Counted from the stretch's first letter, positions 1 through 6,118 are shown. The stretch is DNA of 7,568 bases from Planctomycetaceae bacterium (GCA_009776995.1 WRMR01000235.1:1-7568); one strand, 5' to 3'. A program made the numbers and translations. The notes: generated from the sequence alone by a model not told the origin.

Positions 1-532
1 GTGCGGTGTCAAAGGCAAACGTTTTGATTGCCCCGCGAATCTCGGCTTTGTCTTTTTCCGAAATCACGTCATACAGCCAATCGTAGCCCAGACCGACCGC
101 CGTGGCCATTTCCGCCGTGTCGAGATAATGCGACGGATTCCAGTCCTTGAAACGGCAAACGGTCAGCATCTCTTCGATGGCCGCGTCCGCGTACTCCTGT
201 TGACCGGTCATGCGCCAGGCAAAGGCCAGCGTCATCGTCCGGTCAAGACTGCGCCGGCTTTGCTCGAGCAGTCGTTTGCCGTCCGGGATCAGATATTGCG
301 ACACGCCGCTCGTTTTTGCGCTGTCGGCTTTTTGGATCAGGGCGTCGATTTGTTTTGCAAGAAAATCGTCGGTTTCGGCCAGTTTTTTAATTTCCGCCTG
401 ACGTTGCGGCGTGAGGAAAATCCGCGGATGTTCCGGCAACGGCGAAGGCAGTTGGAACCCGTCTTGCGCGATGGCAAAGCCTGTTCCCAGGATGATTATC
501 ACAATGGCACAAGTGAATAGCAATCGTTTCAT
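1..532 (-). CDS. Heparinase II/III-like exported protein, N-terminal part
   Basis: Reading the minus strand from the ATG at 532 gives 177 residues, open at the window edge, so the C-terminus is missing. Residues 1-22 form a signal peptide (MKR, hydrophobic core, AIA before QDG). The mature protein opens with HPRIFLT (35-41), a common start in polysaccharide-lyase-like proteins of the heparinase II/III and alginate-lyase type. Residues 128-155 carry the helical-toroid signature WNPSHYLDTAEMATAV followed by GYDWLYD. This part belongs to the (alpha/alpha) toroid. The catalytic residues and the beta-sandwich domain lie outside the window, so substrate (uronic-acid polysaccharide or other) cannot be told. 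The start is supported by GAAAGGA at 541-547, 8 nt upstream. Family call is fairly sure; enzymatic activity is inferred. Confidence 0.8.
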   Translation of the reverse strand, partial: MKRLLFTCAIVIIILGTGFAIAQDGFQLPSPLPEHPRIFLTPQRQAEIKKLAETDDFLAKQIDALIQKADSAKTSGVSQYLIPDGKRLLEQSRRSLDRTMTLAFAWRMTGQQEYADAAIEEMLTVCRFKDWNPSHYLDTAEMATAVGLGYDWLYDVISEKDKAEIRGAIKTFAFDTA

Positions 533-571
533 TTGCGTAGTCCTTTCATTGGGAGTGCGGAATGATCCATG

Positions 572-600
572 ATTGTAGCGGAAAAAGTGCGTTTTGGGAA
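572..600 (-). promoter_or_regulatory. Putative sigma70 promoter of the heparinase-like gene
   Basis: On the minus strand TTCCCA (595-600) is followed after 17 nt by TACAAT (572-577). The -10 is 5/6 and the -35 is 4/6 to consensus. The expected start of transcription near 565 would give a short leader of about 33 nt before the ATG at 532. It lies downstream of the transposase remnant, so the gene probably has its own transcription start rather than depending on the GH172 gene. Confidence 0.4.
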
Positions 601-639
601 CGCGGTTCGACACAGCCGACTATGAACGGGTGTAACGAT

Positions 640-933
640 TCATTCGAATTTTCGAATAAAAATTTCCAAGCCGACAATTTTTTTTGTGGTGAGGAACTGA
701 TGCAGGGCATGGACAATGGTTTTGGTAACGTTGGCGTTTCGTTGTTTGAGTGTTTGGAAGACACTCATCAGGATCGCCTGCGTTTTGGCACCGTCAAAGC
801 TGCGGTTGCAGTCGCTGTTTTTCCGCATCACCACAGCACTGTGGATCGTGCGCTCCGCATGATTGTTCTCAAACAACACGTCCGCGTGGTACAAAAACTT
901 ACGCCGGGAGTAGCGGCGAATGAAATATCCAGG
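640..933 (-). pseudogene. IS66-family transposase, C-terminal remnant
   Basis: The frame read down from 933 (bounded upstream by TAG at 934-936) to the TGA at 640-642 has no good start codon. It translates to RRYSRRKFLYHADVLFENN, then HAERTIHSAVVMRKNS, CNRSFDGAKTQAILMS and VFQTLKQR. This matches the end of IS66 DDE transposases, where the NNHAER block carries the catalytic Glu and is followed by an RPAV-MRK-S-NRS-GA-TQAVLMS-TLK pattern. About 80 residues of a protein normally near 500 remain. The first two Asp of the DDE triad and the TnpA/TnpB partners are absent, so it cannot be active. Homology appears to begin about 40 bp downstream of the GH172 stop codon. I saw no terminal inverted repeats. 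The family call rests on motif recognition. Confidence 0.75.
642..657. repeat. Short inverted repeat at end of transposase remnant
   Basis: ATTCGAA (642-648) and TTCGAAT (651-657) are perfect 7-base arms separated by TT. The repeat overlaps the remnant's stop codon. It could be a deletion scar or a protein site; a 2-nt loop makes it a poor RNA hairpin. No T-run follows on either strand, so it is not a terminator. Confidence 0.35.
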
Positions 934-957
934 CTAATCCCTCACCCCTCATCATTA

Positions 958-2946
958 TTAATCCAACGGTCTGAATTCGAACTTGTCCATGCCGAACATG
1001 AAGCTCGTCGATTGGGCGTTCTTGCCGGTGATTTTGACGCCCAGGACGTGTTCGCCCGCCGGGAGATCGACCGTGCCGATGGTCACCATGCCCGAGTGAA
1101 TCACGCCGTCATGGTACAAATCAACGATGCCGCCAATGTCTTTGCCGTCGATGGAAAACTGCACCTGGCCGTAGTCAACCGCTTTGGTCATGCCAACGAC
1201 AAACTTTTGTCTGCCCGAATTTTCGACCTGGATTTTGATCTTCAACTCGTCGCCCGGCCTGGCACCCGTCCACCAGAGTTGCTTGTCGTTGTGCCATTTG
1301 CTCCCGCGCCAGTTGGTCATGTTCTGGATCGAAAGCTGGCCGTTCGGCTGGTTGACCAGATCGTAGCCGGGCAGTTCCACAACAAATTCGGTCGTTTTGT
1401 ACGAGACTTTCGCCTTCGCTTCCTCGACAAGGTTATCCGGCTGATTGGTCGTTGCGTCGCCAACCGCGTACCAGTACGTTGCCACGGAGTAATCGATTTT
1501 CGTCGCGATCCAATGCCAGACTTCCATGTCGAAGCGGAAGTCCGTCGTGAACGGGATGCCGTCGAGCAAGCGGTAACGCGAGTTGGTCGTATTGCCGTAA
1601 TTCCCCGGCCCTTCGGCTCGCGGCTGGGCATGGAACGGCGACTCGAAGAACTGTGGCGTACACCAGGCATAGCCGTAATAATCCTCGGTGCCGGTTCCGA
1701 AATGCGACGGGAACGTCTCGCCGTCCACATAAATCTTCTCATCGCCTTCGCCCCACCAGCCGTTGTGGCGGTTCACGACGCTGAGTGAATCCCCCACGAA
1801 CACGCCCTTGCCCTTGATGTCGATGTAATTCCAGTCCATCGTCCCATCCCCGGCCTTCGTGACAATCTCGCGGTCCTGCCGCCAGTTGCAGTGAAAGTAC
1901 ATCGTATTGGGAGTCCAGTCGTAAGGATTGATCGTGGTCCAAACACTATATTCTATGTCTTGTGTTGAAAGATTCACCAGTGATATTTGCGCATTCGATC
2001 GAAACGGCATGACAAAATTACTCTTCATCTGAGGACCATTGAAGACAGACGTGTACCAACTCTTATAGCAATTGACACCAACACCTGAGCCGAAGAAATC
2101 ACCTACCGGACAGCGAACGGTTTCCTTGCCATCAAATGAGATACATAGAAGCGTGCTACGGAGTGCCTGTGGCAGATCATCTGCGTTCATGAACACGTCC
2201 AAGCCGACAATTGCCCCCTGTTGATTCCGTGAACCAACAATTTGACTTTGACCAGCTTTCAAAGTGCGCATTTCCACCATTTTCTCGTCATAATATTCGA
2301 GCCAAACCAAATCTTTCTGCGTTTTCTCCACCAACTCCGCCAATCTTTTAAAACCCGCCATCGAAAATGACTCAACATTCGTACCCGGTTCGTAAGTGCG
2401 GTAGTTGATCTGGTAATACAGATTTTGCTGCGTTGGCATGTCATCGACGGTCACCTTGATGTGTTTCCCAAAGGGGATCGGCAAATAGAGGTTGCGGCCT
2501 CGCGCGGTTTCCTCCGACAGCGGGGCACCGACGAGAAACTCACCGCCGATCAGTTCGCCGATGTTCGCTTCGATTTCCGGCTTGTCAGCCCCGTCAATGT
2601 AAATGCGGAACGTGACCTTGTAATGCGGCGCGGTGATCCACCATCGGACAATCGCGCCGGGACCGTCCGCGTCCATCAGGACCCATTCCTTGCGGTCGCC
2701 GTTCATTTCGTCGCGGACAAACTGCGAGGCGTCACCATTGGCGAACCATCCCGGCTTGTCCGGCGCGACCGACGCCCGGTCATAACTGCTCGCCTGTTTG
2801 CAGGTGTAATACGGGTCGGGAAATTCGGCAATCGCCGCCCGATCAGTCATTTCTTTCAGCAGTGATTCCAGCGACACATCCTTCGCCGAAAGGTGAGCGG
2901 TGAAGAAAAGCACCAGTGCAATGGTCAAAAAAATCAGTCGTTTCAT
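958..2946 (-). CDS. Secreted GH172 (DUF2961) glycoside hydrolase-like protein
   Basis: 662 residues. Signal peptide about 1-21 (MKRLIFLT to AHLSA before KD). The DUF2961 core is clear: RWWITAP (101-107), NLYLPIPF (152-159), PVGDFFGSG (280-288), WWGEGDEKIYVDGE (397-410), and GTGTEDYYG (417-425) followed by PFHAQPRAEG. Glu421 and other acids in these blocks are candidate catalytic residues. Characterised GH172 enzymes act on alpha-D-fructofuranosyl or D-arabinofuranosyl linkages; the substrate here is not known. From about 560 to the end a second beta-rich domain follows (GQVQFSIDGKDIGG, LPAGEHVLGVKITG), CBM-like in appearance, function unknown. Start at 2946 is supported by GGGAG at 2955-2959 on the minus strand, 8 nt away. 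Residues about 183-343 are encoded by DNA of lower GC than the rest. Divergent from the DUF6807 gene. Confidence 0.88.
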   Translation of the reverse strand: MKRLIFLTIALVLFFTAHLSAKDVSLESLLKEMTDRAAIAEFPDPYYTCKQASSYDRASVAPDKPGWFANGDASQFVRDEMNGDRKEWVLMDADGPGAIVRWWITAPHYKVTFRIYIDGADKPEIEANIGELIGGEFLVGAPLSEETARGRNLYLPIPFGKHIKVTVDDMPTQQNLYYQINYRTYEPGTNVESFSMAGFKRLAELVEKTQKDLVWLEYYDEKMVEMRTLKAGQSQIVGSRNQQGAIVGLDVFMNADDLPQALRSTLLCISFDGKETVRCPVGDFFGSGVGVNCYKSWYTSVFNGPQMKSNFVMPFRSNAQISLVNLSTQDIEYSVWTTINPYDWTPNTMYFHCNWRQDREIVTKAGDGTMDWNYIDIKGKGVFVGDSLSVVNRHNGWWGEGDEKIYVDGETFPSHFGTGTEDYYGYAWCTPQFFESPFHAQPRAEGPGNYGNTTNSRYRLLDGIPFTTDFRFDMEVWHWIATKIDYSVATYWYAVGDATTNQPDNLVEEAKAKVSYKTTEFVVELPGYDLVNQPNGQLSIQNMTNWRGSKWHNDKQLWWTGARPGDELKIKIQVENSGRQKFVVGMTKAVDYGQVQFSIDGKDIGGIVDLYHDGVIHSGMVTIGTVDLPAGEHVLGVKITGKNAQSTSFMFGMDKFEFRPLD

Positions 2947-2988
2947 CGATAAGTCTCCCGGAATTGTTAAAGCGGCGTCATTGAGGCA

Positions 2989-3009
2989 GGCGATTACGGC
3001 ATGATCGCC
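2989..3009 (-). promoter_or_regulatory. Inverted repeat in the 5' leader of the GH172 gene
   Basis: GGCGAT (2989-2994) and ATCGCC (3004-3009) are perfect 6-base arms with a 9-nt spacer. Read as RNA from the minus strand this hairpin would begin about 5 nt after the predicted transcription start near 3014. It could be an operator placed just after +1 or a stabilising 5' stem. No regulator gene is visible nearby. Confidence 0.4.
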
Positions 3010-3020
3010 AAGGGGACTGC

Positions 3021-3050
3021 ATTATACCATACAATACATCATCTGAACAA
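3021..3050 (-). promoter_or_regulatory. Putative sigma70 promoter of the GH172 gene
   Basis: On the minus strand TTGTTC (3045-3050) is followed after 18 nt by a perfect TATAAT (3021-3026). Transcription would start near 3014 and leave a leader of about 68 nt before the ATG at 2946. The perfect -10 and the position between two divergent genes support the call. Confidence 0.6.
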
Positions 3051-3095
3051 CCGCCGGAAAGGATCGTACAAAATTTTACTCGACCCGTATCAATC

Positions 3096-3126
3096 ATGAG
3101 AATGGTTTGCTACAATAATTTCTCAT
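3096..3126. promoter_or_regulatory. Inverted repeat, possible operator in the divergent intergenic region
   Basis: ATGAGAA (3096-3102) and TTCTCAT (3120-3126) are perfect 7-base arms 17 nt apart, roughly two helical turns centre to centre. They flank TACAAT (3111-3116), which could be a weak plus-strand -10 for the DUF6807 gene, though no convincing -35 sits upstream. The rest of 2947-3279 holds nothing else I can name: no RNA gene and no further ORF with a ribosome site. Confidence 0.35.
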
Positions 3127-3279
3127 CCCTAATGCTTTGACCGGAGATTGATGATTGTGTCAAACTCGCGCTGGTCATGCATGTGCTGATGCAAAACAAT
3201 CGTGAAATGCCGGGACAATTTCTCTGTGCCCCCGCATGAAACAACGACCGCACCCTCAATTTCTCAAAAGGACATCACC

Positions 3280-4227
3280 ATGCCCAAAACGCTCAAAACA
3301 ATTTCCGTATTGCTCGTTCTGCCTTTCGTGACAGGATTGATTTTTGCTCAGGACATACCCGTTGCCCAGCAGCAGCCAATCATGATATTCGGCGGCAAGG
3401 AGGTTTACCGTCAAAAACTGGAGAACAACACATTCAAACCCTGCGTCGATGTGCTTTGCACGCCAACAGGGCGCAATATTCTGCGGGATTCGCCCTGGGA
3501 TCACATTCACCATCACGCCCTGATGTTCGCCATCGGTGTGAACGGCGTCGATTTTTGGGGCGAGTTTGACGACACGCGTGGGAAACAAATTGTCACGAGT
3601 TCACGCTCGCGTGACTTCTGGATAGATGGTTACCCAAATTTTACAAAAAGCGTTCGTCAGGATAAAGCGACTCTCGATTGGACCATTCCCGGCGGCACGG
3701 TTGTCCTCAAGGAAACGCGAAACATCACCGTTACGTGTCAAAGTGATCCCAACGCCACGCTGTTGACGTGGCATTCGCAATTGACGACCTCGGATTCCGG
3801 AACCGCCGTGATGCTCGACGGCAGCCATTACTACGGGCTTGGAATGCGATTTGATGAAAGCATGGACAAAAACGGACGCTTTTTTGCCAATGACAACATT
3901 GAGCCGGGCGAAATTGTACGTGGCGACGAACGGCTGACGCAATGCCAATGGATGGCCTATACCGCAAAACTCCATGATGAGCCGGTTACGGTGGCTGTTT
4001 TTGATTCCCCGAAGAATCCGCGACCAATGCTCGTCTTCACAATGGGCGACGCCGGCGGTGCGTTCGCCTACATGTCCGCAACGGTCAACCTGTTCCGCGA
4101 AAAACTGGAACTGACCAAAGACAAACCGCAGGATTTCGTCTATGGCGTGGCTGTTTGGGACGGCGAACAGACAGCGGAAACCATCGAAAAAATCTATCAA
4201 CAATGGCTTGCGACGACGGCAGAATAA
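3280..4227 (+). CDS. Secreted DUF6807 ('PmoA family') protein
   Basis: 315 residues from the ATG at 3280. An upstream in-frame ATG at 3202 exists. I prefer 3280 because AAAAGGA lies 7 nt before it and the protein then opens with a normal signal peptide (MPKTLK, hydrophobic core, IFA before QDI, about 1-23). Family marks are DHIHHH (74-79), GVNGVDFWGE (86-95), HYYGLGMRF (183-191) and VYGVAVWDGE near the end. The His-rich block is the hallmark of this family and could bind metal or sugar. Databases have often labelled it 'methane oxygenase PmoA', but it has no visible relation to membrane methane monooxygenase. Members are common beside oxidoreductases and glycan enzymes in Planctomycetota and Bacteroidota; the biochemical role is unsettled. 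Next to the divergent GH172 gene a role in extracellular glycan processing is likely, by inference. No clear terminator follows. Confidence 0.85.
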   Translation: MPKTLKTISVLLVLPFVTGLIFAQDIPVAQQQPIMIFGGKEVYRQKLENNTFKPCVDVLCTPTGRNILRDSPWDHIHHHALMFAIGVNGVDFWGEFDDTRGKQIVTSSRSRDFWIDGYPNFTKSVRQDKATLDWTIPGGTVVLKETRNITVTCQSDPNATLLTWHSQLTTSDSGTAVMLDGSHYYGLGMRFDESMDKNGRFFANDNIEPGEIVRGDERLTQCQWMAYTAKLHDEPVTVAVFDSPKNPRPMLVFTMGDAGGAFAYMSATVNLFREKLELTKDKPQDFVYGVAVWDGEQTAETIEKIYQQWLATTAE

Positions 4228-4341
4228 ATTTGGACAAGTTTCCTGAACGGGAATTGATTGAAGGTGAGGTGGAAACATCCGCAAACTCAACCATATTTCA
4301 CGCCATTTATCAGTTAAAATGTATCAATTCTGGGGAAATGG

Positions 4342-4356
4342 GAAAAAAATTTTTTC
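4342..4356. repeat. A-tract/T-tract palindrome upstream of the leader promoter
   Basis: GAAAAAA, one A, then TTTTTTC forms a perfect palindrome with no usable loop, so it is more likely bent DNA than an RNA hairpin. A second tract of eight A lies at 4374-4381, just upstream of the -35 at 4394. Together they could act as an UP element or curvature that strengthens the promoter. The rest of 4228-4393 shows no gene. Confidence 0.35.
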
Positions 4357-4393
4357 AATAATTGAGGTTCCCGAAAAAAAATGCAAAATAGTC

Positions 4394-4422
4394 TTGCATT
4401 TGCCTGCCGAAAAAAGTATAAT
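4394..4422 (+). promoter_or_regulatory. Strong sigma70 promoter of the long leader RNA
   Basis: TTGCAT (4394-4399), a 17-nt spacer and a perfect TATAAT (4417-4422), with A-rich DNA upstream at 4374-4390. Expected first transcribed base is A4429. The -35 forms the right arm of an imperfectly placed hairpin (ATGCAA 4381-4386 / TTGCAT 4394-4399). The nearest downstream ordinary start codon is at 5027, so about 600 nt are transcribed before it. Confidence 0.65.
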
Positions 4423-4539
4423 GACAGTATGAATGACGCTCACAGTCATTGTGGGTAAAAGTTGGTCACTTTTTTGTTGTGAAGGAGTTTTTGCACGCAG
4501 CTCGCTGCATGACGTTGTTTTCAGAACAGTTGTTTTTTG

Positions 4540-4633
4540 TCACATAACAAAGACAACTTGACGAGGAGGACTGGCGATGAGGAGTGCTCGATCCGAACCG
4601 GAAACATGGGGCGTCTGAGACATTGTTATGTGA
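4540..4633 (+). promoter_or_regulatory. Long-stem RNA domain enclosing a ribosome site
   Basis: TCACATAACAA (4540-4550) pairs perfectly with TTGTTATGTGA (4623-4633), an 11-bp stem. Inside, AGAC (4551-4554) can pair with GTCT (4613-4616), GATGAG (4576-4581) with CTC-G-ATC (4587-4593, one bulged G), and alternatively TCCG (4592-4595) with CGGA (4599-4602). The last two share bases, so they would be alternative folds. The loop holds AGGAGG and a 13-codon frame. This is the most convincing single fold in the gap. Confidence 0.5.
4577..4618 (+). CDS. Possible 13-residue leader peptide
   Basis: ATG at 4577 to TGA at 4616-4618 encodes MRSARSEPETWGV. A perfect AGGAGG (4564-4569) stands 7 nt before the ATG, the best Shine-Dalgarno in the window. 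The frame sits entirely within the loop of the 11-bp stem at 4540-4633, and its start codon is in an inner hairpin. Translation would melt the inner folds, so it could act as a leader peptide that senses translation. It has no run of one amino acid of the classic attenuator type, only two Arg and two Glu-Pro-rich residues. It may be chance; no downstream coupling is possible because the next gene starts 400 nt later. Confidence 0.35.
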   Translation: MRSARSEPETWGV

Positions 4634-4839
4634 AAGATGTCCCAAAATTCCGTTTTGTTTGATGTGTTGTGATTCATACTACTGTTTTACAGCATTTCAA
4701 GTGTGGATTTTAATCACCTGACGCCGTTGGCGCCGTTGATTGTTGTGTATTTGTGCGACTTTCAGCGAGAGAGTTGATGCTTCTATCTTTTTTACGGTTG
4801 ATGGCGGGAAATTGTAATCGCTGATGTATGAAATTTTCG

Positions 4840-4886
4840 AGGCCTAACGCTGTCGTTTCGACAGGGACTTTTACAAGTCTGGGCCT
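4840..4886 (+). promoter_or_regulatory. Compact three-way-junction RNA element with possible antiterminator
   Basis: Closing stem AGGCCT (4840-4845) with GGGCCT (4881-4886, one U-G pair). Hairpin one is CTGTCG (4850-4855), loop TTT, CGACAG (4859-4864). Hairpin two is GACTT (4866-4870), loop TTAC, AAGTC (4875-4879). So 34 of 47 bases pair, with junction strands of 4, 1 and 1 nt. Seven bases after it begins CGGGTTA (4893-4899), which can pair with TGACCCG (4967-4973) and so would block the left arm of the terminator at 4969-5000. A sensor followed by an antiterminator and terminator is the usual plan of a transcriptional riboswitch. It matches no riboswitch or ribozyme I know; its junction does not have the hammerhead core. 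Confidence 0.45.
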
Positions 4887-4968
4887 GATTGGCGGGTTAT
4901 TATCATTCGCTCACATCATGGTTTACCTTTTCCTGCGATTTGATCGTGGTGCACCAAACGTTTCATTG

Positions 4969-5000
4969 ACCCGAAAGCTTCAATGCCTTCGGGTTTTTTT
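4969..5000 (+). terminator. Intrinsic terminator / attenuator just before the lipoprotein gene
   Basis: ACCCGAA (4969-4975) pairs perfectly with TTCGGGT (4988-4994); after one A-C mismatch GC/GC can extend the stem. Seven T (4994-5000) follow. Only 26 nt separate it from the ATG at 5027, and I see no -35/-10 pair in that gap. Transcription of the lipoprotein gene must therefore either pass this terminator or begin inside it, which argues for an attenuator rather than a simple end of transcript. Confidence 0.75.
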
Positions 5001-5026
5001 GTCTTGACTTCGAAAGGCCGGTTGGC

Positions 5027-6118
5027 ATGAATCGTATTTCTTCGCTTTTTGCCGGTTTGTTCGCACTCACCGGCATTTTCATCGTTGCGTGCGATTGGCC
5101 GTTAACCAGACAGGCGAAGGTGAAAATGAACGCGGATCGAAAGCCGACCGTGGGCGTCATCGCCAATCGAACCACCCCTTATTGGAAAGCCGTGGAATTT
5201 GGGGCCAACCATTCCGCCGACAAGAACAATCTGCATCTTATCTGGCATGAAATTGCCCAGTCGGACAATTTCGATCAACAGGTCGCGGCAATCCATGACT
5301 TGAGTACCCGCCGCGTCCAGGGGATCATCATTGCCACCCACAACGAACTGATGCTGCGGGAGGCGATCGAACGAGCACAAAATCAGGGAATTCAGGTGTT
5401 GTTGATCGATTCTCCCCCTTTGCCAAATACGGAAAACCATGCCGATCAATTGCCGGTCGTGACAACGGATCAATACCATGCCGGTCAACTTGCCGCCGGG
5501 GAAATGGCGGAATTGCTCCAGGAAAAAGGCCGGGTCGCCATCATCCGATACAGCCCTTTGTCATGGAAAACGGAGAAGCGGGAAGAGGGTTTTCTTGCAC
5601 AAATCCGGTCGTATCCCGAAATCAAGGTGGTTGGTCACGATTTGTACACGGGAACTGACCCACGGGTTGCAAAGGAAAAACTGACGAATTTTTTGCAACT
5701 CTATTCGTGGAACGGTCACACGGAACTGGACGGTATTTTTATTTCCGATGAGTCAACAGCCTGTGAAATGCTTGATCTTATCGAACAGAAAAAATATGAA
5801 AATAAGATGATTTTTATGGCGTTCGGCACAGATGCCCGGCTGGTCACGGGTTTGTTGACCTACAGGGTGGATGCGTTTTTTGTGGAACAACCCGCCGGAA
5901 TGGGACAACAGGCCGTTGACACGATGGCCGAAATGTTACGCGGCCAAAACATTGCTCCGTTCCGTGATGCAGGCGTTCATTACGTCACAATCGACAATCT
6001 TTATTCACCTTATTCCCAGGCACTGCTCACTCCCATTTCGGAAAACTCGCTGGAAATCCTCCTGAAGGAATCTCCGGACAACCCGAACCCCAGTGATTCA
6101 GATGAAAACGATGAATGA
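5027..6118 (+). CDS. RbsB-like sugar-binding lipoprotein
   Basis: 363 residues, substrate-binding protein of the ribose/LacI-fold type (Periplasmic_binding_4 pattern). Residues 1-21 are a lipoprotein signal; the lipobox IVAC places the acylated Cys at 22. Asp at +2 would hold it in the inner membrane under the E. coli sorting rule, which may not apply here. First lobe: PTVGVIANRTTPYWKAVEFG (40-59), VQGIIIATHN (97-106), VLLIDSP (124-130). Second lobe: TTDQYHAGQLAAGEM (146-160), the KREEGF helix (184-189), DGIFISDESTACEM (235-248), FGTDARL (266-272), VDAFFVEQPAGMGQQAV (281-297). The C-terminus is an acidic tail (ESPDNPNPSDSDENDE). GAAAGG at 5012-5017, 9 nt upstream, supports the start. No ABC permease or ATPase is adjacent, so it may feed a distant transporter or a sensor. 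Ligand cannot be told beyond a probable sugar or autoinducer-like compound. Confidence 0.85.
   Translation: MNRISSLFAGLFALTGIFIVACDWPLTRQAKVKMNADRKPTVGVIANRTTPYWKAVEFGANHSADKNNLHLIWHEIAQSDNFDQQVAAIHDLSTRRVQGIIIATHNELMLREAIERAQNQGIQVLLIDSPPLPNTENHADQLPVVTTDQYHAGQLAAGEMAELLQEKGRVAIIRYSPLSWKTEKREEGFLAQIRSYPEIKVVGHDLYTGTDPRVAKEKLTNFLQLYSWNGHTELDGIFISDESTACEMLDLIEQKKYENKMIFMAFGTDARLVTGLLTYRVDAFFVEQPAGMGQQAVDTMAEMLRGQNIAPFRDAGVHYVTIDNLYSPYSQALLTPISENSLEILLKESPDNPNPSDSDENDE

Larger units (their letters stand above)
4429..5000 (+). ncRNA. Candidate structured leader RNA or independent ncRNA
   Basis: This stretch lies between a strong promoter and an intrinsic terminator on the same strand and holds no ordinary gene. 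Perfect local stems seen by eye: AATGAC/GTCATT (4432-4437 / 4445-4450), TCACATAACAA/TTGTTATGTGA (4540-4550 / 4623-4633), AATCA/TGATT (4712-4716 / 4737-4741) enclosing CGCC/GGCG (4722-4725 / 4729-4732), a three-way junction at 4840-4886, and CGAT/ATCG (4936-4939 / 4943-4946). It does not show the conserved cores of RNase P RNA, tmRNA, SRP RNA, or the riboswitch classes I know. It is either the regulated 5' leader of the lipoprotein gene at 5027 or a separate transcript of about 570 nt. Boundaries are predicted from promoter and terminator only; folding was not computed. Confidence 0.45.

Noticed and set aside
546..764. Minus-strand frame of 72 codons next to the transposase remnant
   Set aside because: It overlaps the recognised IS66 fragment in another frame and shows no transposase motif, so it is a frame shadow.
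562..1788. Long plus-strand open frame of 408 codons
   Set aside because: It lies opposite the IS66 remnant and the GH172 gene, has no ribosome site, and its Arg/Val/Ala/His-rich composition is typical of the antisense of a GC-rich gene.
2425..2865. Plus-strand open frame of 146 codons
   Set aside because: Antisense of the N-terminal part of the GH172 gene, with no recognisable motif.
3202..3279. Upstream ATG extending the DUF6807 protein by 26 residues
   Set aside because: The added residues would bury the signal peptide, and the ATG at 3280 has a good ribosome site 7 nt upstream.
3601..4290. Minus-strand open frame of 229 codons
   Set aside because: Fully opposite the well-supported DUF6807 gene; no family motif and no ribosome site.
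4374..4399. Minus-strand hairpin (TTGCAT arms) followed by eight T, terminator-like
   Set aside because: The stem has only two G-C pairs and no minus-strand gene lies upstream of it; the same bases are better explained as promoter and A-tract.
4560..4620. Resemblance to a hammerhead ribozyme core (GATGAG, a stem, then GAAAC)
   Set aside because: The required CUGAUGA and GAA core strings are not present in the right order around three stems.
4429..5000. RNase P RNA, tmRNA, SRP RNA or retron ncRNA
   Set aside because: None of the conserved cores is seen, and no reverse transcriptase gene is present.
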